Shown: positions 33,900 to 42,690 of the stretch, piece after piece | How the letters are laid out: each line of letters opens with the position of its first letter | Numbering within the stretch: the stretch's first letter is position 1 | Assembly: GCF_014217565.1 (NCBI RefSeq) | Contig: NZ_CP043661.1 | Span: 1,736,001-1,800,000, forward strand | Length of the DNA: 64,000 bases | Reading direction: 5' to 3' | DNA from: Kribbella qitaiheensis | GTDB taxonomy: Bacteria; Actinomycetota; Actinomycetes; Propionibacteriales; Kribbellaceae | Notes under the pieces: generated by a model | Database searches by the model: none | What the model was told of the DNA's origin: nothing | The model's input: the letters and a program-made list of their open reading frames with translations, nothing else | Translations under genes and position numbers: made by a program

Positions 33900-34717
33900 C
33901 AGTCGGCCAGCATTTTCTCGGTCTTGCGCGAGCGGCGCCTGTCGTTGATCCGGCAGATCACCTCGGCGACAAAGAACAGCAGGCACATCGGGATAGCCAG
34001 CAGACACATCGTGAACGGATCACCAGACGGAGTCGCGACCGCGGCGAAAACGAAAATCACCAAGATGATGTACGGCCGGAACTTACTCAACGCCGACGCC
34101 GGCACCAACCCGACCATATTCAGCAAAACCACCACCAACGGGATCAAAAACGCGATCCCGAACACCAGCATCGTCCGGATCACGAAATCCAGATAATGCG
34201 GCACCTCAACCAGGTTCTGCACCGCATCCGGAGTGAAGCTGATCAGAATCGCGATGCCCTTCGGCAGCGTCCAGTACGCGACCGCCATCCCGCCGGCGAA
34301 CAACGGCGCGGCGATCGCCGCGAACAGGATCGCCCACTTCTTCTCACTCCGATGCAACCCAGGCGCGATGAACGCCCACAACTGATAAAGCCAGATCGGC
34401 CCCGACAACACCAGACCGATCAACGCCGACACCTTGATCTGGAACGTCAACGCATCGCCGACCCCCGCCAAAGTCAGGATCGGCTTGGTCTCACCGGCCC
34501 CAGGATTCAGCTGCCGGACGCTCTCGTAGAACGGATCGGTCAGGAAGATGAAGGCCCGGTGATAGATGAACCAGGCGCCGACGGTGCACACGACGATGGC
34601 GAGCACACTGATGAGCAACCGGTTCCGGAGCTCGATGATGTGCTCACGCAGGGTCATCCGACCCTCTTCGTCTTTCGGGCGGCGCTCTTTCCGCCGTCCG
34701 ATCTTCACCACTGTCAC
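33899..34717 (-). CDS. tatC: Twin-arginine translocase subunit TatC
   Basis: A 272-residue six-TM protein. The N-terminal signature MTLREHIIELRNRLLIS (residues ~21–37) is the conserved TatC cytoplasmic segment that binds the RR signal. WLYQLWAFIAPGLHRSEKKW and the F-x-FGxxFxxPxx-like VFGIAFLIPLVVVLL match later helices. TatC receives folded substrates and assembles with TatA. The GTG start at 34717 lies 16 bp after the tatA stop. A long charged N-terminal extension (GRRKERRPKDEEGR) is usual in actinobacteria. Confidence 0.96.
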   Translation of the reverse strand: MTVVKIGRRKERRPKDEEGRMTLREHIIELRNRLLISVLAIVVCTVGAWFIYHRAFIFLTDPFYESVRQLNPGAGETKPILTLAGVGDALTFQIKVSALIGLVLSGPIWLYQLWAFIAPGLHRSEKKWAILFAAIAAPLFAGGMAVAYWTLPKGIAILISFTPDAVQNLVEVPHYLDFVIRTMLVFGIAFLIPLVVVLLNMVGLVPASALSKFRPYIILVIFVFAAVATPSGDPFTMCLLAIPMCLLFFVAEVICRINDRRRSRKTEKMLAD

Positions 34718-34733
34718 AGATGGAGCGCGAGGC

Positions 34734-35042
34734 TCAGTTGGCCGTGTGCGTCGGCGGCAGACCGTCGCCCGGCGCCTGGCCGTTCACCTGGTTCGGCTGC
34801 TGAACCGGCTGCTGACTGGGGGCCTGCACCTGCGGGTTCACCTGCTGGGTCGGCGCCTGGACGCCCTGGGTCAGCTCGTCGTCCTTCTTGCGACCCGGGC
34901 CGACCTCTTCTTCCCAGATCTTCTTCGACTTGCCGAGCTGCTTGACCAATGCCGGCAGCTTGGCCGAGCCGAAAAGCAAAACGACGATCGCGAGGATGAC
35001 GAGCCACTCCGCGCCCTGGGGCATACCGAGTTCCGAAACCAT
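34734..35042 (-). CDS. tatA: Twin-arginine translocase subunit TatA
   Basis: A 102-residue protein with one N-terminal TM helix (AEWLVILAIVVLLFGSAKLP), the FG hinge, and an amphipathic helix (ALVKQLGKSKKIWEEEV). The C-terminal ~50 residues are Q/P-rich and disordered. TatA polymerises to form the translocation pore. It opens the tatA–tatC–dgk operon. ATG at 35042 is preceded by AGAGGGAG; an internal ATG six codons later is an alternative. Confidence 0.95.
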   Translation of the reverse strand: MVSELGMPQGAEWLVILAIVVLLFGSAKLPALVKQLGKSKKIWEEEVGPGRKKDDELTQGVQAPTQQVNPQVQAPSQQPVQQPNQVNGQAPGDGLPPTHTAN

Positions 35043-35094
35043 GACGAACTCCCTCTACCGACTTCTACTCGTGGCTCAACAGTGAGCGCCGATA

Positions 35095-35286
35095 CTACGC
35101 CCGGGCCCGCACATCTTCGGCGGTCCGTCCGGACCTGGCCTCCGACTGCGCGGCATCGAGCTTGGACTGGGCGGCGACCAACTCACGTGTCAGTGCCTTG
35201 CTTTGGCCCCACAGTTTCTTGGCGAGCAGGGCGAGGACCAGAAGCCACACCGCCAGCACGCCGAGGAACAGCAGAAACCAGTACAT
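35095..35286 (-). CDS. Small single-TM protein upstream of tatA
   Basis: A 63-residue protein: an N-terminal TM helix (MYWFLLFLGVLAVWLLVLALL) followed by a charged helix (KKLWGQSKALTRELVAAQSK) with coiled-coil periodicity. It lies 52 bp upstream of tatA on the same strand and resembles TatA in outline, but lacks the FG hinge. Function unknown. ATG at 35286 was chosen because it starts the membrane helix; longer frames upstream have no support. Confidence 0.7.
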   Translation of the reverse strand: MYWFLLFLGVLAVWLLVLALLAKKLWGQSKALTRELVAAQSKLDAAQSEARSGRTAEDVRARA

Positions 35287-35437
35287 GTCCCCGAGCCTAT
35301 CCGGTTCCCGGGCACCAACGCGGCTCGCGGGCAGTCCCAGGGCCCAACGCTCGCGGAACGTGGTCGGAACGTAATGATAAGAACTAGTGTCCCGGGTCGG
35401 GACACTTGGTATCACCAGGGAGAAACGGGGCAATTCG

Positions 35438-36628
35438 ATGGAGCGGATCGAGGTCGGCGAGCGGCGGGCCAGGATCGGCCGGCGGCACCGGCTGGCACCC
35501 TCTTGCCAGGCGGCGGACCCCGTCCAGGCAGCCGAGTCCGTGGTGGTGCTGCACGCGACCGACCCGGCGACGGTTCACCTCTCCGTAGCCGCCAGGGTGC
35601 CTGGGAGTGAGGTCGCTGGCACAGAGCGTGCCCTGTACGACGATCGCACGCTGATCCGGATGCTCGGCATGCGGCGTACGGTCTTCGTCGCGCCGACCAA
35701 GTTCGCGCCGGTGATCCAGGCTGCTTGCACCGACGACATCGCGGTGAAACAGCGGAAACTGCTGGTCAAGCACCTCACCGAGGCGGGCATCGGCGGCGAT
35801 CCGGACGCCTCCGGCAAGTGGCTGCGGGCCGTCGAGGAGTCCACCGCGACCGCCCTCACGCTGCGCGGTTCCGCCACCGCCAACGAACTCTCCGCCGACG
35901 AACCAAGGCTGCGGAGCCGCCTCGCGATGGCAGCGGGCAAGTCGTACGCCGCTCAGCCCTATGTCACCAGCCGGGTCCTCTTCCAACTGGCCGCGGAAGG
36001 CCGGATCGTCCGGGGCCGCCCGCTCGGGACCTGGCTGAGCGGCCAGCACCAGTGGGCCCCCGCCGAGAAGTGGGTGCCAGGCGGACTCGGCGACAAGTTG
36101 CCTGTGGACGACGCCCGAGCCGAGCTGGCCAAGGCCTGGTTGGGCTCGTTCGGGCCCGGGACGGCCGTGGATCTGCAGTGGTGGTCCGGCTGGACGCTGG
36201 GCCAGACGAGGAAGGCACTCAAAGCGGTCGAAGCGGTCGAGGTGGATCTGAACGGCGCGATCGGCTACGTGCTGCCAGGCGACGAGGAGCCCACCGAAGA
36301 GCTCGGACCATGGGTCGCGCTGCTGCCGGCGTTGGACCCGACACCGATGGGCTGGAAGGACCGCGACTGGTACCTGGGCGAGTACAAGCCCCAGCTCTTC
36401 GACAACACCGGCAACGTCGGCCCGACGATCTGGGTGAACGGCCGGATCGTGGGCGGCTGGGGCCAGCCCGAGTCGGGTGAGGTCCGGTTCAGGCTGCTGG
36501 AGGACGTCGGCGCCGAGGCCACCGCCGCGATCGAGATCGAGGCAGCCAAGTGGACCAGCTGGCTGGCCGGCGTACGGGTGACTCCTCGCTTCCGGTCACC
36601 CCTGGAGAAGACGCTGTCCCAGGGCTAG
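35438..36628 (+). CDS. Winged-helix DNA-binding domain (HTH_42, AlkZ-like) protein
   Basis: A 396-residue member of the HTH_42 family related to YcaQ/AlkZ glycosylases. Recognisable parts: ARRHRLAP-like opening (RRARIGRRHRLAPSC), VVLHATDPATVHLSVAARV, LYDDRTLIRMLGMRRTVFVAP (the family's L-x-R-x-x-x-MR-T-x-F), and late WWSGWTLGQTRKAL and LLPALDPTPMGWKDRDWYL. A role in DNA repair is possible but not shown. ATG at 35438 follows GGGAGAAACGGGG. It sits against the pafC/tat strand and shares a CTAG stop with pafC (4-bp convergent overlap). Confidence 0.8.
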   Translation: MERIEVGERRARIGRRHRLAPSCQAADPVQAAESVVVLHATDPATVHLSVAARVPGSEVAGTERALYDDRTLIRMLGMRRTVFVAPTKFAPVIQAACTDDIAVKQRKLLVKHLTEAGIGGDPDASGKWLRAVEESTATALTLRGSATANELSADEPRLRSRLAMAAGKSYAAQPYVTSRVLFQLAAEGRIVRGRPLGTWLSGQHQWAPAEKWVPGGLGDKLPVDDARAELAKAWLGSFGPGTAVDLQWWSGWTLGQTRKALKAVEAVEVDLNGAIGYVLPGDEEPTEELGPWVALLPALDPTPMGWKDRDWYLGEYKPQLFDNTGNVGPTIWVNGRIVGGWGQPESGEVRFRLLEDVGAEATAAIEIEAAKWTSWLAGVRVTPRFRSPLEKTLSQG

Positions 36629-37602
36629 AGATAGTCGTCGTACGCCGAGAGTGCCTCGCGGGCGGTGGCGGCGATCTGGTCGCTCAGGTCGGCCGGTTCC
36701 AGGACGGTCGCGGAGCCGCCCAAGCGGAGTACGAGGCGTTGGAGCCAGGCCGTGTCCGCGACCCGCAGCTTCACGATCAGGGAACCCTCTGGGCCTTCGT
36801 CCACCGACTCGGTCGGGTAGTACTCCGCGACCCAGCGGGCGGGCGGAGCCAGTTGGACGGTCGCGAGCAGGTCGAACTCCGACGGCTGGAACATGCCGTT
36901 CGACAGGTCCCGAGGCGTCGCCTGCGGAGGTGGCTCGCTCGGCAGGTCCAGCACCTTGGCGCCGGCGATCCGGTCGAGGCGGAAAAGACGGACATCCTCG
37001 GCCAGCCGGCACCACGCCTCCAGGTACGTGCGGCCCTCGGACACGACCAGTCGCATCGGGTCGACGTCCCGCTCGGTGGTCTCGTCGCGGGACGGTACGT
37101 CGTACGTGAGGTGCATCCGGCGGTGCTCGGCCAGCGCGCGGTTCACCATGTCGGCGATCTCCGGCGCGGCCGGCTCCACGTGGACGTGCGCCGCGGAGCC
37201 TTCGATGGCCGCAGCGCCCTCCCCCGCGGCTCGCTCCAGCTTGGCGATCGCACGGTCGACCGCGTCCCGGTCGTGCCCGGCAGTGACCTCGCGGAGCGTA
37301 CGCAGCGCGGTCAGCAGCGCCAGCGCCTCGTCCGCGGCCAGCCGCAACGGCCGGGCCAGGTAGTCCGCGTTGTTCAGATGGATGACGCCGTCGCCCTCGG
37401 CCGCGTCGATGTCGATCTCGATCAGATCGCCCATCTGCGCGCCGGGCAGCCCGCAGAACCAGAGCACCTTCAGGTCGGCGATGATCTGCTTCGGCCGGAC
37501 GCCGAACTCCGCCGCGACGTCGTCCACCCGCGCGCCGTCGTTCTCCCGCAGGTACGGCACCAGCGCGAGCAGCCGCTGCACCTGGTCCCGCGCGTTACTC
37601 AT
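36625..37602 (-). CDS. pafC: WYL-domain transcriptional regulator PafC
   Basis: A 325-residue regulator. The N-terminal winged helix (VQRLLALVPYLRENDGARVDDVAAEFGV) is followed by the WYL domain with RMHLTYDVPSRDETTERDV, PMRLVVSEGRTYLEAWC and FRLDRIAG. In mycobacteria PafB and PafC form a complex that activates RecA-independent DNA-damage genes. The start overlaps the pafB stop by 4 bp (translational coupling). The stop overlaps the convergent HTH_42 gene. Confidence 0.92.
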   Translation of the reverse strand: MSNARDQVQRLLALVPYLRENDGARVDDVAAEFGVRPKQIIADLKVLWFCGLPGAQMGDLIEIDIDAAEGDGVIHLNNADYLARPLRLAADEALALLTALRTLREVTAGHDRDAVDRAIAKLERAAGEGAAAIEGSAAHVHVEPAAPEIADMVNRALAEHRRMHLTYDVPSRDETTERDVDPMRLVVSEGRTYLEAWCRLAEDVRLFRLDRIAGAKVLDLPSEPPPQATPRDLSNGMFQPSEFDLLATVQLAPPARWVAEYYPTESVDEGPEGSLIVKLRVADTAWLQRLVLRLGGSATVLEPADLSDQIAATAREALSAYDDYL

Positions 37603-38561
37603 ACAGCCACCCCGGCGACCGTCCGCAGGCGACGCAGTACGCCGTCCAGCACGTCACCAGGTCCTTCGACAACCGCATCAGGCCCGTACGACGCGATCTC
37701 CTCGGCGAGAACCCCCGAGTCGGCGTACGGGACGTGCAGCAGGTCCCAGCCCTCCTCGTACGGCTCGATCGCGTTCGCGCGGCGACGCAGGCTGACGCAC
37801 GAGCCGGTCCGGGCCCGCACCTTCGCCTCGGACGTCGGCCGCGGCGGAGCCAGCTCGGAGACCAGTGACCGCAGATCGGTGCCTTCCGGTACGACGAACG
37901 CGCCGGCCTCGCCGACCGTCTTGACGTCGCCACCGATCCGGGACATCCGGAACATCCGGGTCGCCTCCCGGTCGCGGTCGCGGCCCACGACGTACCAGCG
38001 GCCGTGCCAGGACACGATCCCCCACGGCTCGAGGGTCCGCTGGGTCGGCTCGGCCAGACCGCTGCGGCGGTGCTCGAACCGGACCACGCTGCGGCTGACC
38101 ACGGCCGACCAGAGCGGGTCGAAGGCCGGCTCGGAGGCTCCGACGTGCGGCTCGATCGCGCTCAGCGCGGACTGGTCGGTCTGGATCCCGGCGGCCTTCA
38201 GCTTGAGCACAGCCGAGGTGGTCGCCTCGGCGAGGCTGGCGTGCTGCCAGACCCGGGCGGCGACACCGAGCACGGCGGCCTCGTCCGGCTCCAGGTGCAC
38301 CTCGGGCAGCTCGAAGACGTCCCGGCGGATCCGGTAGCCGACGTCGTCGGAGAAGAACTTGTCGATGGTGCCCATCTCGATCGGGATGCCGAGGTCGCGC
38401 AACTCGTCCTTGTCGCGCTCGAACATCTTCTCGAAGGCGTCGTCGGTCTGCCCGGCGTAGCCCTCGACCACCTCGCGGATCCGCTCCTTGGTCACATAGG
38501 TGCGCGCGACCAGCAGGCAGATCACCAAATTGAGCAGCCGCTCACTCTTCCGCGCCGACAC
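37599..38561 (-). CDS. pafB: WYL-domain transcriptional regulator PafB
   Basis: A 320-residue regulator with an N-terminal wHTH (SERLLNLVICLLVARTYVTKERIREVV) and AFEKMFERDKDELRDLGIPIE, the hallmark linker of PafB. The WYL domain contains VRFEHRRSG, LEPWGIVSWHGRWYVVGRDRDR and FRMSRIGG. It works with PafC in DNA-damage control. It is first in the pafB–pafC pair, divergent from DUF3866 with a 109-bp shared promoter region. Confidence 0.93.
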   Translation of the reverse strand: MSARKSERLLNLVICLLVARTYVTKERIREVVEGYAGQTDDAFEKMFERDKDELRDLGIPIEMGTIDKFFSDDVGYRIRRDVFELPEVHLEPDEAAVLGVAARVWQHASLAEATTSAVLKLKAAGIQTDQSALSAIEPHVGASEPAFDPLWSAVVSRSVVRFEHRRSGLAEPTQRTLEPWGIVSWHGRWYVVGRDRDREATRMFRMSRIGGDVKTVGEAGAFVVPEGTDLRSLVSELAPPRPTSEAKVRARTGSCVSLRRRANAIEPYEEGWDLLHVPYADSGVLAEEIASYGPDAVVEGPGDVLDGVLRRLRTVAGVAV

Positions 38562-38670
38562 CCGACCACCTTACGGCGTCCATGGTGCAGGGTCGTAGCC
38601 CCGCGCCGAACAGGTGTTCTAATCGGCCGCTCCGCTCACATCTGGTCGGCCGGTTGACTACAGTCAGTCC

Positions 38671-39771
38671 GTGATGCGGTGGCGCGAGGGTGTAGTCAGC
38701 GAACTCGGCCGAGGGTGGCCTGGAGCGCAGGAACTGGCAGTGGTGATCGGGGACCGTGCCGTGCGGGCACTGGCCTACCCGGACCTGGTCGGGTCGCCCG
38801 CTGTGGGCGACCGGGTGCTGCTGAACGTCGGCGCGCTCGACCGTGGCCTCGGGACCGGCGGCTACGCCCTGGTGGTGGCGATCCCCGACCGGCTGCCTCC
38901 GGACCCGCCAGAGACCGGCCACCTGGTCAAGGCGCGCTATACGCCCCTGCAGTCGATGGTGCTGGGCGCTGATGAGCAGGACTCCCCCGACCACGCCGTA
39001 CTGCGTGACGCCGATGACCTGTTCGGTACACCGGTCGTCGTGGCGGACCTGCACTCGGCGCTGCCCGCCGTACTGGCCGGGGTGTTCGAGGCAAGGCCCG
39101 GTACGCGGGTGGTCTACGTTATGACTGACGGCGGCGCCTTGCCTTTGGCTTTCTCGCGCACTGTGCCTGCTCTGAAGGACGCGGGCTGGCTAGGCGGGAC
39201 AGTGACCGTCGGGCAGGCCTTTGGTGGAGACCGTGAGGCCGTGACCGTCCACACCGGCCTACTGACCGCAGTACACGTCCTGGCGGCTGAGGTCGTCGTG
39301 ATCACGCAGGGCCCCGGCAACCTCGGCACTGGTACGCGCTGGGGCTTCTCGGGGGTGCAGTCGGGTGAGGCGGTCAACGCGATCGGCACGCTCGGCGGAC
39401 GAGCCGTGGCGTCGCTGCGGATCTCCGAGGCCGATCCGCGACCTCGGCACCGGGGCATCTCGCACCACAGCCTGACGGCGTACGGGCGGGTCGCGCTGCA
39501 GCCTGCCGACGTCGTCGTACCGGACCTGGAGGGTGAATTCGGCGACCTCGTCCGGGATGCCGCCGAACCTCTCAAGGCGCGTCACCACGTAGTACGGGTG
39601 TCTGTGGACGGCCTGTACGACGCGTTGGCGGCCGCTCCGGTCAAGCTGTCGACGATGGGCCGCAACCTGGACGCCGATCGCTCGTACTTCGAGGCAGCGG
39701 CCGCCGCCGGACGGTTCGCGGCCGGGCTGGTGGACGTACCACCACCGGGTTCGGGGTCCCAGTACTCCTGA
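38671..39771 (+). CDS. DUF3866 family protein
   Basis: A ~366-residue protein recognised as DUF3866, an actinobacterial family conserved beside pafBC. Landmarks include GDRVLLNVGALDRGLGTGGYALVVA, VVYVMTDGGALPLAFS, VVVITQGPGNLGTGTRWGFSG and RGISHHSLTAYGRVAL. Function unknown; the HHS motif suggests a metal or catalytic site but this is unproven. The start is GTG 38671 or ATG 38674. Two hairpins follow the gene. Confidence 0.85.
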   Translation: MMRWREGVVSELGRGWPGAQELAVVIGDRAVRALAYPDLVGSPAVGDRVLLNVGALDRGLGTGGYALVVAIPDRLPPDPPETGHLVKARYTPLQSMVLGADEQDSPDHAVLRDADDLFGTPVVVADLHSALPAVLAGVFEARPGTRVVYVMTDGGALPLAFSRTVPALKDAGWLGGTVTVGQAFGGDREAVTVHTGLLTAVHVLAAEVVVITQGPGNLGTGTRWGFSGVQSGEAVNAIGTLGGRAVASLRISEADPRPRHRGISHHSLTAYGRVALQPADVVVPDLEGEFGDLVRDAAEPLKARHHVVRVSVDGLYDALAAAPVKLSTMGRNLDADRSYFEAAAAAGRFAAGLVDVPPPGSGSQYS

Positions 39772-39778
39772 TCCGCGG

Positions 39779-39802
39779 GCTTCCACGGCTGACAGTGGAA
39801 GC
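39779..39802. terminator. Short hairpin after DUF3866
   Basis: GCTTCCAC (39779–39786) pairs with GTGGAAGC (39795–39802) across an 8-base loop, starting 8 bp after the DUF3866 stop. It likely terminates plus-strand transcription. Confidence 0.6.
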
Positions 39803-39842
39803 ATGGCACTCAAGGAACGCATTCTCTCGATCCACGACAGCA

Positions 39843-39886
39843 AAAGCGGCCTGTGGCCCAGGTAACTGCCTGAGCCACAGACCGCT
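39843..39886. terminator. Bidirectional hairpin terminator between DUF3866 and FKBP genes
   Basis: AAGCGG-C-CTGTGGC pairs with GCCACAG-A-CCGCTT around a ~16-base loop, 17 bp after the FKBP stop (minus strand). It probably ends both convergent transcripts. Confidence 0.8.
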
Positions 39887-39902
39887 TACGCAGTACGGGA
39901 GA

Positions 39903-40898
39903 TCAGTTCGACGGCGTCGCCGACGGGGTGGCCGGCTTCGGGGCCGGGAACGAGTTCAGGATGTCGATCACGGCGAACGCGTTGACCGTCTTGCCCTTGT
40001 CGTCCTTGCTGGCCGGGAGCTCGATCAGGACCCGGCTGCCGATCGGGATACCGGCGAGGCCGTCCAGCGCACCGGTCTGGCCGCTCGGGCCAGGGCCGAC
40101 CTGGAGCTGATCGGTCGGGGCGCCGGGCTGCGCGGGCGCGGACGCCGAGGCCGGCGTGCCGTCCCAGGTGCTGGCCTGCTTCTTGCCGGTGTAGTCGAAG
40201 ACGACGTAGCGGCCGACGATCTGGCTGGCCTTCTCGACCGGCTTGCCCTTGCCGAGCGCGAAGACGACCGGCTTGCCCGGCTTCGCCGGCGGCTTGGTCC
40301 CGGCCGGGACGGTCACCTTCGGCTCGGCGTTCAGCTCGCCGGTGACCTTGAACGGGCTGGCCACCGAGGTGACCGGCTCCGCGTCCAGCTTGGTGTCGTT
40401 CGCGGCCGAACTGACCAGGTCGACGACGAAGATCAGCGTGTCGTCGCCCTTGATACCGGCGTCGGTGTTGCCCCGCTCCTTGTAGCCCTTGTCGGCCGGG
40501 ATCGACAGCAGCACGCGGCTACCGAGCTTCTTGCCGACCAGTCCTTCGTCCCAGCCGGTGATGACGCCACCGACACCGATCGGGAACGACGACGGCGCAC
40601 CGCGGTCGTAGGAGTTGTCGAACACCTTGCCGTCGCGCCAGATCTGGCCGAGGTAGTTCGCGGTGAGCAGCTCGCCCTTCTTGACCTCGGCCCCGTCGCC
40701 CTCCTTGAGCACCTCGGTGACCAGGGCCTTGTCGGGGTCACCGTCGCGGTGCGTCACGGTCGGCTTCTTGCCGAACTCCTCGGTCACCTTGATCCCGGAC
40801 TTGCCGAAGTCGCCTCCGGCTTTGGAATCGTCCGAGCCACAGGCGACCAGGGTGGACCCCATGGCCAGCACAGCGACCAGACTCAACAGCTTGCGCAC
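39903..40898 (-). CDS. FKBP-type peptidyl-prolyl isomerase lipoprotein, two FKBP domains
   Basis: A 331-residue exported lipoprotein. The signal (VRKLLSLVAVLAMGSTLVACG) has lipobox LVAC. Two FKBP domains follow: residues ~70–165 with LLTANYLGQIWRDGKVFDNSY, GWDEGLVGKKLGSRVLLSIP; and ~190–310 with RYVVFDYTGKKQASTWDGTP and GLAGIPIGSRVLIELPAS. They would speed proline isomerisation outside the membrane. GTG at 40898 was chosen to put the signal peptide at the N-terminus. A gene of this kind between pafA and pafBC is conserved in actinobacteria. Confidence 0.9.
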   Translation of the reverse strand: MRKLLSLVAVLAMGSTLVACGSDDSKAGGDFGKSGIKVTEEFGKKPTVTHRDGDPDKALVTEVLKEGDGAEVKKGELLTANYLGQIWRDGKVFDNSYDRGAPSSFPIGVGGVITGWDEGLVGKKLGSRVLLSIPADKGYKERGNTDAGIKGDDTLIFVVDLVSSAANDTKLDAEPVTSVASPFKVTGELNAEPKVTVPAGTKPPAKPGKPVVFALGKGKPVEKASQIVGRYVVFDYTGKKQASTWDGTPASASAPAQPGAPTDQLQVGPGPSGQTGALDGLAGIPIGSRVLIELPASKDDKGKTVNAFAVIDILNSFPAPKPATPSATPSN

Positions 40899-41084
40899 GA
40901 AACGAGCACCTCGAAATCTCACGGCGGGGGCCCTGAGAGACCGGGCCTGCCTGGATACGGCCAGATGAACGCCGCCCACCCTAGCCTGCACGGGCAAGCG
41001 GCGGAGCACTCACCTCAGTCACCGTTCGATCACGTCACGCAGCGTCGCACAGCAGACTCCCAGCCCCCTCCCAGCAACGTCACA

Positions 41085-41244
41085 CACTCGCGATGAGCTT
41101 CTCTACGCGCTCGTCGTGGACCCCACCACAACTCTTTCCCTTACATACTCGCGATGAGCTTCTCGACGCGCTCGTCGTGGACCCCCACCACAACTCTTTC
41201 CCTTTACATACTCGCGATGAGCTTCTCTACGCGCTCGTCGTGGG
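41085..41244. repeat. Three tandem copies of the pafA 3' end
   Basis: The text beginning ctcgcgatgagcttct occurs at 41087, 41148 and 41211 with periods of 61 and 63 bp. The copy at 41211 is the genuine pafA end; the two others lie beyond its stop. Each duplicate contains ~34 bp of pafA coding DNA (for [11 protein letters not shown]) plus a ~27-bp spacer with the stop codon region. Confidence 0.93.
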
Positions 41245-42565
41245 ACTTGAACGGGTCCTTGCACAGCACCGTCCGCTGGGCCTGGTCGTTCAGCTTCAGG
41301 TGCACCCAGTCGACGGTGAAGTCGCGGCGACGCTCCTGAGCCCGCTTGATGAACTCGCCACGCAGCCGGGCCCGCGTCGTCTGCGGCGGCACCGACTTCG
41401 CCTCGAACACCCGCAGGTCGTCTACCACGCGAGTGACGGCACCCTTGCGCTCGAGCAGGTAATACAGCCCGCGCGGCCGGTGGATGTCGTGGTACGCCAG
41501 ATCGAGCTGGGCCACCCGCGGGCTGGCCAGACCGAGGTTGTTCTGCTGGCGGTAGCGCTCGATCAGCCGGTACTTGATCACCCAGTCGATCTCGCGCTCG
41601 ATCCCGGACAGGTCGCCGGACTCGATCGCCTTCAGACAGCGCTCCCACAGGTTCAGCGCCCGCTCCACCGCCGGCGTCCCGAGCTCACGACGGTCGACGA
41701 AGTCGCGCGCCTTGGTCAGGTACTCGCCTTGGATGTCGAGCGCGCTCGCCTCGCGGCCGTTGGCCAGCCGCACCTCGCGCCGCCCGGTCATGTCGTGGCT
41801 GATCTCGCGGATCGCCCGGATCGGGTTGTCCAGCGTCAGGTCGCGCATGACGATGCCGGCCTCGATCATCCGCAGTACGAGATCCGTACTGGCGACCTTG
41901 AGCAGCATCGTGGTCTCGGACATGTTCGAGTCGCCGACGATCACGTGCAGCCGGCGGAACCGCTCGGCGTCCGCGTGCGGCTCGTCGCGGGTGTTGATGA
42001 TCGGGCGGGACCGCGTCGTCGCGCTGGAGACGCCTTCCCAGATGTGCTCGGCCCGCTGGCTCACGGAGTACACAGCGCCTCGCGGCGTCTGCAGCACCTT
42101 GCCGGCGCCGCAGATCAGCTGCCGGGTGACCAGGAACGGGATCAGCACGTCGGCCAGCTTGGCGAAGTCGCCGTGCCTGCTGACCAGGTAGTTCTCGTGG
42201 CAACCATAGGAGTTGCCGGCCGAGTCGGTGTTGTTCTTGAACAGGTAGACGTCGCCGAAGATGCCCTCGTCGTGCAGCCGCTTCTGGGCGTCGACGAGCA
42301 ACCCTTCGAGGATCCGCTCGCCGGCCTTGTCGTGCGCGATCAGGTCGGTGACCGAATCGCACTCACCAGTCGCGTACTCCGGGTGGGAGCCCACGTCGAG
42401 ATAGAGGCGGGCCCCGTTGCGGAGGAAGACGTTACTGCTCCGCCCCCAGGACACGACTCGCCGAAACAGGTACCTTGCCACCTCATCGGGGGTCAGTCGG
42501 CGCTGACCGCGAAAAGTGCAGGTGACTCCGTACTCGTTCTCCAGGCCGAAGATTCGCCGGTTCAC
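41204..42565 (-). CDS. pafA: Pup–protein ligase PafA
   Basis: A 453-residue ligase of the glutamine-synthetase-like Pup ligase family. It attaches the C-terminal glutamate of Pup to target lysines for proteasomal turnover. Signatures: [16 protein letters not shown] with the catalytic/Mg-binding E in [27 protein letters not shown] with the conserved Asp, [19 protein letters not shown], and [18 protein letters not shown] at 42565 after GGTGGGGG matches the usual family start; an ATG 30 bp upstream is less likely. No pup, dop or proteasome genes are adjacent. Its 3' end is tandemly repeated downstream. Confidence 0.95.
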   Translation of the reverse strand: MNRRIFGLENEYGVTCTFRGQRRLTPDEVARYLFRRVVSWGRSSNVFLRNGARLYLDVGSHPEYATGECDSVTDLIAHDKAGERILEGLLVDAQKRLHDEGIFGDVYLFKNNTDSAGNSYGCHENYLVSRHGDFAKLADVLIPFLVTRQLICGAGKVLQTPRGAVYSVSQRAEHIWEGVSSATTRSRPIINTRDEPHADAERFRRLHVIVGDSNMSETTMLLKVASTDLVLRMIEAGIVMRDLTLDNPIRAIREISHDMTGRREVRLANGREASALDIQGEYLTKARDFVDRRELGTPAVERALNLWERCLKAIESGDLSGIEREIDWVIKYRLIERYRQQNNLGLASPRVAQLDLAYHDIHRPRGLYYLLERKGAVTRVVDDLRVFEAKSVPPQTTRARLRGEFIKRAQERRRDFTVDWVHLKLNDQAQRTVLCKDPFKSHDERVEKLIASM

Positions 42566-42690
42566 ATCCCCCACCCTACGGCGCAGCTCCGACATCCGTG
42601 CCTCGTCTCAGGCGCGCCGTTTCGTGGCGTTACCCCTTTGATGTCAACCACCCCAGGTCAGAGACCACCTCGTACGCCGTTCCGCCGCGG

